DNA from: Hypomesus transpacificus
Lineage: Eukaryota; Chordata; Actinopteri; Osmeriformes; Osmeridae
Reading direction: 5' to 3'
DNA: 64,000 bases
Assembly (NCBI RefSeq): GCF_021917145.1
Contig: NW_025813837.1
Span: forward strand, 3,258,091 to 3,322,090
The position numbers were made by a program, and so were the translations under genes. Each line of letters opens with the position of its first letter. Within the stretch, counting starts at the first letter, position 1. The notes below the pieces were generated by a model. It saw nothing but the letters and a program-made list of their open reading frames with translations. It made no database searches and was not told the origin of the DNA. This document shows positions 42,441 to 53,824 of the stretch, in pieces.

Positions 42441-44939
42441 TTGTAGGCTGATTGTCTGTTACTGACTGTGAAGACATTATGTTCTCGCTGTTAAAATCTA
42501 AAATGTCAACATGGTCTCCTTCTGACCAAGGACAATCTGTTACAGAATTTATCACGCTAGCCCCCGATTGATTTAAGACTAGATTTCCCTTAGTTATGAT
42601 AAAGCTGACTCAAACTCCATTAGCTGCCACTATCGTATTGCCATACAGGACAGTTTTTTTTAGAAACCAAAATCTATCTGTGCTTCCTGAAACAATGCCA
42701 ATTCATGACTTGAGAAGGGGATGGTGCTCCTCAGGCAAAGTTCTGAATCATTTTTTAATCTCTGTGGAAGAGGTAGTACTCTGACTTACTGTCCACAATT
42801 GATTGGTTTCTCAACGGAACCCTATTGTTTCAGACATGAGGGGAAAATGACACAAAGTGCCAAATCGAACCAATATAAACAAAGTTGTTTTTCACTTAGA
42901 ACTCTAACGGCAGTGCAAATAGCTTCATGCAGAGAAACTAGAAGCCTAGGTGGAGGGCATCCCGCACAGTTCTTATGAGACTCTGTGCCTGTAGTGATGT
43001 CTTTATGCAAATAATATCAATGTCTCATGGCAACTGTGAGCAGGTTCTGTGAGATATGAAGAAAAGTATCACAGTTCAAATCTCTGATTCATATCTTGCC
43101 CCGAGATCCTTCGTAATGTTTGGAACATTTATTCATGAAACTGTATGACCCTGAATGAGTGTTCAGATCACTGCTTTGCTACTCCAGAGCTGGAGGGCTA
43201 GGAGATAGCTATCATCACACTATGTCGCCTGCAAGGGGATCTTTCTCTACATATTATATTTAGTACAATTTATCAATGTGACATAGCAGAGCAGAGAAGA
43301 AAACCCATCGCAACCCAACTAGATCAGCTATTCGTTGGAGGAAGTCATTATATGTTTTTAGCCAGCATCTCCTTCTCTGTTGTTCATTGGTCGTCTCATT
43401 TCTGTGCATGATCACACAGGAACACAGTCACACCATCTTGTTCTCAGTTAGCTTACTGCCACCGCAGGCTCAATTTGTGGAAAATGTTCCAGGAGGTGTG
43501 TGACTCTCCTGCTGTCCTTCCACCTTCATCTTCAGCGGTCTCTGTCATCACAGACACCCAGTGTCCTCTGTCGCCGTTTTTAGACTAGTGCTTTGCAAAC
43601 AGAATGCCCCACAGACACAACCAGTGTGTTTCAGTGAGTCAGTATTTCCATGATAGATTTAAGAGCGCACACATACACAAGCCATTAGCAATTAAACAGT
43701 TGCAATAGATACATTATCACAAAGAAAACCCATTTGGAAGGTAAATAAACTTCTCTGTGGTTGATGTTTTTATTGGATTAAGACTCAGAACACTTAACAG
43801 TTTTTTATAACTGATGTTGTCTCTCGATCCAGACCAGATAAATGACTCCCTCTTTATCGACGTGTTGGAGACTCATCATCCAGGGCCGGGTCTGGCCAGG
43901 ACAGATACCACCAGGGGATCAAATGAATTCTAGTCTGTCAGACGTTGACTGTTTGGGGCTATCACCATCTGTTAGCTTGACTTGGCTTAAAAGTTCTGAC
44001 CTTAATCGTGTCACTTAAAAAAACATGAAGCTAACTGCTCTTAAAAAAATACTACTTCTTGGAACCTATAGTGTATGAGATTGCCTGGAATCATTGTGTA
44101 ATTGAGCTGACCACTGAGTTCCAGACAACTGCTCAGTGAGGGGGCTGGTGATTTTTTTTCGAGATTCAGTTTCATTTATTTATTTATTTTAAACACATTC
44201 AGCACGAGAGGGGATTATGCAGATTAAATAAATAGTTCAAAATGTTCATTCAGGAAAATGATATAGAAACAACTCAGTGGAATTAAAACAAATTCTGATT
44301 ACAAAACATAAAAAGCAAAAAGATCATAAGTCTAATAAAAAATGGATTGAATATAATATACAATTAATTATAATAAACATGGTGTATACTGAACAGTACA
44401 TAGATGCATAGTGAGGATATTTCATAAAATCACACTTTATGGTCAAACGTGAAAGTCAGGTCACAATTAGTATAACTTGATTTTAACGGTTGACACAATT
44501 TTCACTAGTGGATGAAGTACCGATCTATCCATCTTTCTGTCTGTCAATCTTTTTATCTATGTATGATGAACGTGATCCTAGTAAAGACTTCGAGACTGCT
44601 TTTTTTTTCATTGTAAAATGAATAACAATAATGTGATATGCCAAAGAGAGATATCTTACGGCTGTCATAAACTATTAATTATCTATTCAGGCTACCTGAA
44701 ATCATTTAGGATTCTCTGAAATGACCACAAGTCTTGGTGGTGTTGGTAAAGAGACACAGCGCCCCTCTGTGGCCATTTAGTTTCAGGTGTGGACCGCAGT
44801 CATTTATTATCGTTAGAGACACAGGCTTACTTGATTTTCGTACGAGTAGATCAAAGTAGACGGGTTTGATTGTATAAAGAAGATGTTTTAAAATAACATT
44901 AATTGGCTAATGATGGAGTTTCACTCTGTTGGCATTTTA

Positions 44940-45245
44940 ACCGCGTGAACCAATACCATTTAGTGATGCATCCCACGTGGGTATTGCGCATTTACGCCAA
45001 CCTCACGCAGACACAACAAGAGAAAAGCAGGAAGTCGAACACCGCTACCTAGATTAATCTGCTTTAAACAGTCTTTGAATAAGTGTTGGAACGGTTGTCG
45101 TTCAGTTTTAACTTTCCAACAGAGCTAGTCGTTGTCCAGGACTACAAAGAGCTATCGTTTTTAATATGATTTTTGGATTTGCGAGCAAACGAAAATAGTG
45201 AGCATTGATTGATAAAGCCAAACAAACGATGTGACATTGTTGCAG
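44940..45245 (+). promoter_or_regulatory. tmem230: tmem230 promoter and candidate noncoding first exon
   Basis: The stretch contains a CCAAT box (44950-44954) and a perfect palindromic E-box CCCACGTGGG (44972-44981). A plausible noncoding exon 1 ends near 45197 (...aaata|gtgagc) and is spliced to the AG at 45244-45245, so that coding exon 1 begins with 33 bases of leader. This 5' exon is inferred from splice motifs only. Confidence 0.4.
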
Positions 45246-45278
45246 GTGTCTCAACCTACGTTTTACTTCTGACTAAAG

Positions 45279-45985
45279 ATGCCTGCCCGTAACATTGTAA
45301 CTAACGGTATTCCTAGCAGTAAAGTTAGGTATTCTAAATTACCGAATGATGATGATGGTTATATTGACCTTCAGGTATGAGTCAGGCTTATTACTATTTT
45401 TGTCTTTGCTCTACACCTCGTGTTTGTACTTCAAATCCATGATTTCATTGCTTTGGTATTATTAAGCTAATCAATAATGTTATGTGTGCTTTGTCGGACC
45501 ATGTTTTTAACCATTTGCACTTATAGCACCTTGGTATTGTTTATAAAAGTAAACTTGAGTGTTAGGCCTACGTCTTTAGTTAACGGGAATGGAGATGCTG
45601 ACATTGCCAATGTGTTGTATCTCGCAGTTCAAAAAAAGTCCACCTAAAGTGCCATACAAAGCCATTGCATTGGCCACCGCCCTTTTCTTAATTGGCTCCC
45701 TGCTGATAACCATTGGGGCCCTGCTCCTGGCGGGATACTTTGACGTCAAAGTGAGTTTCGAAGCCTTATTTCCCCCACTCCACCAATTGTCCTTTCCTTT
45801 GACTTGTGACATCTAAACTTCCTTGTTTTTGTTTTCTATTGAAGGATAGGGATAGAACGGTGCCAGTCATCATAATTGGAATACTGGTTTTCCTTCCTGG
45901 GTTCTATCATCTGCGGATAGCCTACTATGCATCAAAAGGTTACCGTGGATATTCTTATGACGACATTCCAGATTTTGATGACTGA
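45279..45985 (+). CDS. tmem230: Transmembrane protein 230
   Basis: Small two-pass membrane protein of secretory, recycling and synaptic vesicles in the endolysosomal pathway. Three coding exons: 45279-45374, 45628-45750, 45845-45985, all in phase 0. They total 360 nt, 119 aa (human 120). The start is [20 protein letters not shown], then [22 protein letters not shown]1 covers residues ~44-68, TM2 ~80-101. The invariant C-terminus reads [20 protein letters not shown]. Residues 69-78 between the membrane segments differ most from human. The match is close over nearly the whole length. Upstream ATGs are absent from the leader segment of coding exon 1. The a/b duplicate status cannot be told from this window. 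Confidence 0.96.
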
Positions 45986-46580
45986 GTCTGGGAGCCTCCT
46001 GTAGCTGCTGATTTCATTAACTCCTCTGGTGGAAATACAGTTTTTGTGTGCTGGAAAAGCATGGCTTACTCCTAAAGCCACTTGTCCTGTCAACTAGGAA
46101 AGACAAGTAGGCCTACACAATGAAAGACAAATGTTTTTTTTGTTGCTACAATTCAATAACACAAATGTGATTCTAGGAGATATATCAAGTCATGGCTCAT
46201 ACTTGCTCATACGTAATCTACCATGGAGTTTATTTCTTTATGCAAAAGTCTACCAAAACATTGTACATTGTGTTTCTTAAAAAATAAAATAAAAAAACTT
46301 CCTTCTATGACATTTGCACGTTAATGGTTGAATTGCAAAAAAAAAAGAAAATTACATATGCACAATGTCTGCACATACAGTTAATTCAATGTTACTTTGC
46401 TTACATATTTATACAATCAGAAATGTCGTAATTTCCAAAAGAAAGCCTTTCATCTCCATAGGGTGTTATGCCTGTTGAAAATCTTCCCTAGAAATTAGGC
46501 TACAATTTCAATTTATTTTCATTCCAAAACTGGTATTGTATTCCGGATGCATCTATCAATAAAATATGTAAATGGTTGTC
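45986..46580 (+). other. tmem230: tmem230 3' UTR
   Basis: AATAAA signals at 46283-46288 and 46558-46563 mark two likely ends ~300 and ~580 nt after the stop. No further coding sequence is seen. Confidence 0.65.
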
Positions 46581-49500
46581 TGTCAGATTTTGCCTTCATT
46601 TAGCGTATTTCTTACAGTTCCCTCAGGATCAACAAGGTAAACTGAATTGCATTGAGATATCAACTGATAGACTGTCAATAATTTGGTTCAATTTACGCCC
46701 CCATGTGGTGAGTCATCGTATTTTTCCATTTGAGTGACTGTATGGGAAACAATGAGACTGAAGTTTCTTATTGTGATTTAAATGTTCTTTTAAATTAAAG
46801 GTTGTGATCTTAGTGCGATAAAAACTATGGATAATGGGGGGGCCCTTTTGGTTGCCAAGCAGACTACTTTGTTTTGGTAATGGCAGTATTACTACAAAGA
46901 CTGTTATAACATATAGTAATGTTTTGATACATTTGCTTTTATAGAGGTTTTCTTATTTTCTAGGGATACCCGTGATGTTCTTTTTTAATAACTCACAAGT
47001 TCCCACGAAAAAAAATGGGCTTTTGTTTGAGGCGCTCGAATTGTTGGGAACTGGGCGGCGGTAGGAGGGAGGTGGGAGGAGAGTACGGAACCGCGAGGAA
47101 CGTTGTAGTAGGACTGTCGAAAGACTGCCCCATCAGTTTTCCTTACAAACGAGGGATCACCTATTTGGATATAGCATCTCTAATAAGCAGCGGTTGAGTA
47201 GGCATACATGTATACGTTTACGCGTTTTGAGGAGTAACAGTTAATCCAACAGACTAAGATTTTGTATTACTTTGAGAAACTTTAGACAAAGCGTATTGAA
47301 CAGTACCCTACACAATAGCGATCTCACGCGTGGGAACTTTAAACGGGCTTTAAATCGACCTTCAATTAAACCAGTTCAGATTAAATCCAATTCTAAATGA
47401 GAAAATCCAAAACGTTAAACGCATTGATAACTATAGTTGAACTAAACAGAGTTAACGTATGTTTGTTCGGTGGCTTTTACAGGCTCCACGCGAGTAGCGC
47501 TAAAGACTGGCCAGTGAATAAGATGCAACCACCTGCTTTTTGTAGAGAACCTGCATTTTAATTAACGTACGTTTTCGAAAAGGCATGGCGTGAACACGGC
47601 GAAAGGACATCCACAAGAAAGGGTTCTTGCTTATCTATGGAATAACTCAACGGTGTTCAACTCAAGGGAAAGTGCCTCAAGCAAGGTAAAATGCTGCTGT
47701 TTGAGACTCAAGTATTGAACAGCCATGTGACAACAGATTAAAAAAAAAAAAGTATTATCATGTTTCTATTTGGTAGCCTTAGTTTACACGTTTTCGTATT
47801 TCTAGGGAAATTAGAAATGGGACAAAAGGCATGGGCACACAGTTGAATATTTAATTGACCGATTTGATGTATTCAGCACTTGTTTACTGAATATGTTGAT
47901 TTGGATAAAACGCATGCTGTTTTTTTAGTTTTTTTAGTAAAGACGTGAGAGAATATAGGATTCCATGCTTTCAGTCAATTTCCTTCTGAGAATGAATCAT
48001 AAATGAATTAAATAAATTGTAGTACAATCTCTGTGCTGTACAATCAAACGTAAGAGTGTTGTGTAGAATGGCCAATTTCAATCCAAGGTCCCTATTCTAT
48101 TTCTCGATTTGATTGTGAATGTGTCAGACAAAAGAAGCAGCTGTTTAATGTGAGATGAGGTACAGTACTTGGGGTCGGAAACAGTCACATTTAATTCGTC
48201 AATGTGGTTTACAGTACTCTTATTTAGAGCATCTAGTTAAGGGCCAAGCTGGTATTAGTTTTTGTTTATGTTATTGAGCAAAATAGACAGAGACTGAGAA
48301 TGAAAAGTGATGAATGATTATAGCATCTTCCAAGCCTCTGGTCACCAGTATAGATAAGGACACAGGAAACACATCTCTAATCTCTGCCCCCAACACAGTG
48401 ACATGTGGTGTGCAAGAAAGGATGCTGTACATTTCATCTCTTTGAAATGTTGTTAATATGTCATGTTATATATTAATCACTCTGGTGCAATATGTAACTT
48501 AAAAGTGTGTTGTCATAAACTTGCGTCATACACATGTGCAATGTGTGAGGTATTGTTTGAGTGATGAAAAATACATCAGTTATTGTCATTGTTATCAAAG
48601 ATGACAGGAGCCCGTTATCATTTGAACGGTGGCCACCATCCCTGTGTACAAGTCTGAAAAAACAAGCTGATTAAATAAATGTTTTGTTTAAGTGCAAGCT
48701 ATTCAACACCATAGTTGTACAGAATGAAAGGCTTTTTAAGCTTATTGTGGTAGTTGCCTATTCAGGGGTTTCACTGTCCAGACCGAAGTCCGTTTGTAGA
48801 GTTCAGTTCATCCATCAGACACTGTTCTTTCACAAACAGACATTTTCATACACTTGCTGTAATGACTGTTTTTACCACAGAAGAGGTAGAAAGCATGAAT
48901 AATTGAAGTTTTTGTTTCTTGCTAGGATTTCATGTAAACCTGCTTATCGCGTTTGGAGAAAAGACCTAAAGGAGATTACTTAAGAAAAGAAAAACTTGGA
49001 TTTATGTGGTAGAAATGACACACTGATATACCCATAGCTACTGCACCTCCAAGTGCTGGCCACAGAATAGGCAGGGACAGTTGTTCTACTGGTAGTGTTA
49101 GGCAGTAGAAGTTGATCCATTACTGGGAGGAACAGGTGAGTCTCTTAGAACATCAGTTTGAATTGAATCTTTTCTGTCTGTAGATGAACAAATGTTTTTG
49201 ACCTGTGACCCGCCTTCACACACAAACCCAGGCTTTTGACAGGAAGTGAAATATAAGATATATATTCTAACTCAGGCACAGGAGCTGTGTTTTAGCCAGG
49301 GTCGGCTCCAAAGACTACAGGCAATGCCCCCTCAAATGGAAGATAGAGCTAGAAGAGTTTCTATCAGAGAGCTAAATACAAAATGCCCCCTTGTGGAAAC
49401 CAGATGCCCGCCTGTCCGATGCGTTGGGGAGCCGAGCCTGGTGTTAGCTCAGGTTCAGCTACAAGAGCTGTGTTTTCCTCGTATTCCTGTCAGAGTAGAG

Positions 49501-51325
49501 CAGAGTGGTGTCTTTAAGCAGCTTTGTCGGGTGATCCAGAAGTAGAAGCTGGACAGTGCCGAAGGTCACAGTGAGGAGCAAAGCATTCACAAGGTTACCT
49601 GGAGATGCTAGTCCATCAGAGATGCACCCAGAGCCCTACGTTTCGTCATACATGGGGGGGGGATCGTTTTGAAAATGGCAAATATGTCCTGTCCCGTCTC
49701 CCCCCACACACACACACACTTTTTATCAAGAAAATTACACTCGATGGCTGCATACAAAACGCTGCCCCACCCTCATGTCCCTCATGGCCTTGATTGGTTA
49801 GAGCAGCGTGGAGGTCAGGGCAGTCTGTCGACTCACAGATAACCTTTGTTTGACTTTTCAGAATTACCCTCCAACATCCTCCTCTCTGTTCCCCTATGAA
49901 TAAATGTCACGCCTTTGGAATTATTCATGAGGGTTGTTGGTTGTTGGGGAAACCGGTACCTGAGGTGTGTTCCTGGAATTGATTATTGTTTGGGTTGTTT
50001 AGCCTGTCAGCGTTAGTGTAGCTGTGTCTCCTCTGTGTATCTGTGGTATCCCGCCAGGCGCCAGTCCTATCCAGCCGACCTGCTCTGAGGGTATGCCCCC
50101 TGGCAAGATTAACCAGGATTACTAAGAAAGTAATACTGCTACTTAACAGGCCTATCTGTGTTACCGCCATCAGCGCTGGTCCTGCTGAACTAGCACAGGA
50201 TCAAGATACACACGGACATACTCACAAGGACAATACTCTTCACGTGCAATCTCCCTTAAGGTGTATTCATTCTTGAGGTGCATTAGATGTACGTCTGTGA
50301 GAATAAACAGAAGATTTTTTGGCTCTTTATTTTCCAGATGCACCAAATCAGAAGCATGTTAGTGCCCGCTGACACGATGTGTGTTTCCGCTGTGACCTAG
50401 GCCCTGACTCTTTCTCATTTCTCATTTCTGACCCTGGTTCTGACCCTGGTTCTCCAGGTTGTGGGCTTACCTCTGTGGGATTAGGATAGTTGCCGCTCCC
50501 ATCCTTCTCCCTCGGCTGTGGATGTGAAGCACAGCTTGGGGACCCGTGGCTTCAGGATGAAGGGTTTGCACGCCCGGCCACGCTCAGATAAACCAACCTG
50601 TCCGTGTTTGTAATGTCATCGTAGAGGTCCAGGGTCCATGTACATTTTTACTTTAGCCTCACCACAGCTGTGTCGTACATTTTCATTTACGGCCTATGCC
50701 ACAGATGGAATTTACGTATGTTTCATCTTTTAACACATCACAGATGTGTCATGTCCAGAATGTTAGTAATACCAAGTGTTTTAATGAAAAGGGTGACATG
50801 TTTTGTGATTTGGTGCACAAATGTACCATGCTCGATCCATGTCTCGGTCAGCTAGGACCAGCAGTGGAGCAACACCAAAGCGAACACACCATCAAACATA
50901 CACTGCAACAACAGCAGAAACTGCCCTTTGGATCCCTTCACTTTAATTTCAAGTTCAATTAAACTATTAGCATCGGGATCAGGGGAGTGCAGGATTACAC
51001 TTCATAAGTGTCCAGGCCAGAAGGCAGAGCAAGCCTAGGTCCAAGTCAATTTGTGTCAATTACGTTTAGTAAGAGATGCTGAATAGCCATATCAAGGTCA
51101 AATGCCTGTGCTTACACAACGTAGTGGAGTGCTGTTGAGCATGTTCCGGTTGGTTCCGCAGTTATGACTCATGGTTCTTTGTGAGTTTCCCTCTTTGACA
51201 GTCTTCATGTACGTGTCACTGTCACCGGTTCTCTTTGTGGTCGCGTGTGCGACTTACACAAGACTGGAACACTGACGCCTCCTCCACTCAGATACCCTCC
51301 TGAGGAGATGAGTACGGATCAGTAC

Positions 51326-51380
51326 CTCACCTCTCCTCACCTCTCCTCACCTCTCCTCACCTCTCCTCACCTCTCCTCAC
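51326..51380. repeat. 10-bp tandem repeat (ctctcctcac)n
   Basis: Five perfect units plus a half unit of 'ctctcctcac'. Confidence 0.92.
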
Positions 51381-53597
51381 GTTGCACCCCGGGCTCGGCT
51401 GTTCGGCATCGACCAGCAGCTCCACCAGCAGTCCCACTTTAAGAGATGGAACTGGCAACGTGACGGGATTTACCCTCTCGAGACAAAGACACCACAACGG
51501 GATTCAGAGCTGTCGACAGTAGTGATGTGACTTGGTTGCTATGTGCGGTATCTGGTGTTTTCAAGACCTCAGCCCACCCCAGGGATTGTTGACTAGGCTT
51601 GTCTTCTAAAAACGACCTCCAGACGCCTGCACTCCTGTAGATGAAAGAGGCTGTCTGGTCTATTGTGGAGAGAAATCCCCCCAGAAGCGGTATATATCAG
51701 TGGTGATTTCTGTCCTCCGCTTCCTCCTCCACCTGAACTTTGACCCCTCCAGGCTTCCTCTGTGGCTGGTCTGGACACGCCCCAGTGAGTGTGTGTCCCA
51801 CAGGCCATGTTTTCTCCACCCATCCCCCCCCCCCACCTCCAGGCCCAACGGGGAAATACCTTGAGTGATTTCCTCATGCCCTAAAGCCTAGAACTAACTC
51901 TGAATGTTCTACAACTAACTAACTCAGAATGTTCACTTGCCAGGCTACACATAATACAATGCTGTATCTTTGCGTTGTCAGAAGTTTAATAGGTGTTCAG
52001 GATCTTAGCTGTGTAAATCCCAGAGATGAAAAGGGGTTGTTCCAGAGGGTACTGCTCACTGTCTTTTAGTCAGCTGATTGGGGGTCAGGATTGAAGCTGA
52101 CCATTTCCAGAGCATGACGAAGGCCAGCCTAATTATGTTCTGTCTTTGGTCCTTTGTAGAGATAATGGTAGACATAACTGAGAGAACATAAATCAGAAAA
52201 TGAGAGAGAGAGAGACAGAGATACAGAGATAGAGAGACAGACAGACTGAAGAAGGGGGGGGGTGTCGTCCCCCAAAAAACTTTGCTACTTTTCTGCCTTT
52301 ACGTCCTTGACTGTAACAACTGATCCGGTTGTTGGTGCTGTGATTACAGTATCAGTTAACTGCACGTCATCAACGGTGAAAGATCGTAATGCTCTCCCGA
52401 GTCTCCATGCTCTGTCGGTCAAGTGCAGTCCGTTGATAACAATATCCCTTGCCTGTTTCTATTCAGGGACTGTTTTTCAGTTTCAGTGTCTGCTTACTGC
52501 TGGGAAACCTAATTACTCACCACGTGAGTCCACTCGGGACAATGCAGAAGAACGTCTACCTCCTCTAATCGCGGTCGTCCACTCTAGCAGATCTAAAAAT
52601 AGACGGCGTATTAAAGGTGTGATTAACTTGAAGTAATACCCTTACAGCGTTTAATGCAGTGAGCGAGCGAGTGAGTGAAGTGTGCAGTCATACTAATGGT
52701 TCCATCTTGTTCTAATCAGTGGGGGATAGCTAATAGCCTACTGTGACTACCTTCAGTTTCACCACTGTGATATCTTCTGACGTGTCTAAAGTTGTTTAAA
52801 AGGCCCCTCAGACGAGGAGGATGCTTCAGAACCATAGACTCAATTATACTTTGAACTAACTTTCACTGGAGACGGGTGTTAGTTAGGCGCATGGAATAAT
52901 ACAACAACAAAACTGCATGGATACGAGTTTACGGGTGTCAGTATAATAATCCATATTGTTCAAGGTAAGGAACTGTTCCGAGCAGTCCGTTTTGTAAATG
53001 AAAGCACGGAGAGAGACAGAGATGAGCAGAGAGGTGGTGCAGACGGAGAGATGTCTGTTCTCTTGTTCACTGTATCTCCCCTCCCTGTGTCACTTGTCTG
53101 GGACTGTTGGCCTATTTAGACTGAGACGAGGCCCTCTTCCAGCTGGGCCGATAACAGCCGGCTGGATAATCTCAAAAGAATAAGTGACAAGGACAGCCAC
53201 AGGTCTGTCTTGTATGGTCACACACACAGACGTATACTTACACACACATGCATGTGGAGAGAACACACACACACACTAAACCTGTTGTCCAGAAGAGGAT
53301 ACTGTACTGTCCAGATGTCAGTTGTAAAAGTTCTCTCTTAACCCTAATCCCAAACATAGACTAAACATGCAATTTTGTATTACAGCAAGATTTAAAGTAA
53401 TACAGTCATTTAGATGACTGGCTGGCATGCAGTGTGATGAAGAGATTACGAAATACTATGATGAACGTTACTGTAACTTCAGGGATTAAACTGGTTTTGT
53501 CTGGGCAGGGATGGGAGTAGGATGCAGACAGGACGACTGTGTTTGGATTGAGATGACTAATGTGTTGTTGTGTTGCAGGTTGGGACTTTGGTAATAA

Positions 53598-53716
53598 TTT
53601 ACATTTTGTATTCATTTAGCAGAGGCCTGTATCCAAAGTGACTTAGAGTAAAGGGCAGGATTTGCACCTGGGTCCTCTTGACCTGCAATCAAACGATCTA
53701 CTGCTGAGCTTCAACC
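53598..53716 (-). repeat. Degenerate SINE fragment
   Basis: 'attcatttagcagaggcctg' with 'tatccaaagtgacttagagt' is a diverged version of the fish SINE tail. A reversed tRNA-like head with 'ctactgctgagct' follows. It lies ~75 bp before the exon with the IGSF9-like start codon. Confidence 0.65.
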
Positions 53717-53824
53717 CTCTGGTGATAAGTATGTGTTGTTGTGCCGCAGTTTGGGACGGTGGGATTAAGTGTGTGTTGTCTTGTTGCAGGTTGGGGGATG
53801 TGTGAAGGTGTGTGAGGCGCGGCC

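Larger units (their letters stand above)
36253..44939. other. Gene desert between adra1a and tmem230
   Basis: About 8.7 kb with no coding exon I can support. It should hold the adra1a promoter and any 5' UTR exon at its left end (minus strand) and tmem230 upstream DNA at its right. It contains a G-run (38590-38608), one SINE (41571-41760) and a CA-rich tract (42218-42440). The rest is unremarkable AT-rich DNA. Confidence 0.6.
46581..53789 (+). other. Region upstream of the IGSF9-like coding start; possible noncoding first exons
   Basis: No coding exon is supported in ~7 kb. Around 47040-47690 the DNA is GC-richer and ends in a fair donor (gcaag|gtaaaa at 47685/47686), a candidate noncoding first exon. 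Another consensus donor (aacag|gtgagt) lies near 49136. Both are motif-based guesses. The region also holds a 10-bp tandem repeat and a SINE fragment. Confidence 0.4.

Noticed and set aside
49246-49545. 99-codon plus-strand frame upstream of the IGSF9-like gene
   Set aside because: No family resemblance and no splice or conservation evidence; length is compatible with chance.
52262-52636. 124-codon plus-strand frame
   Set aside because: It could be a decayed retroposon piece, but I see no recognisable endonuclease or RT motif, no splice context and a poly-G leader. Not supported as a gene.
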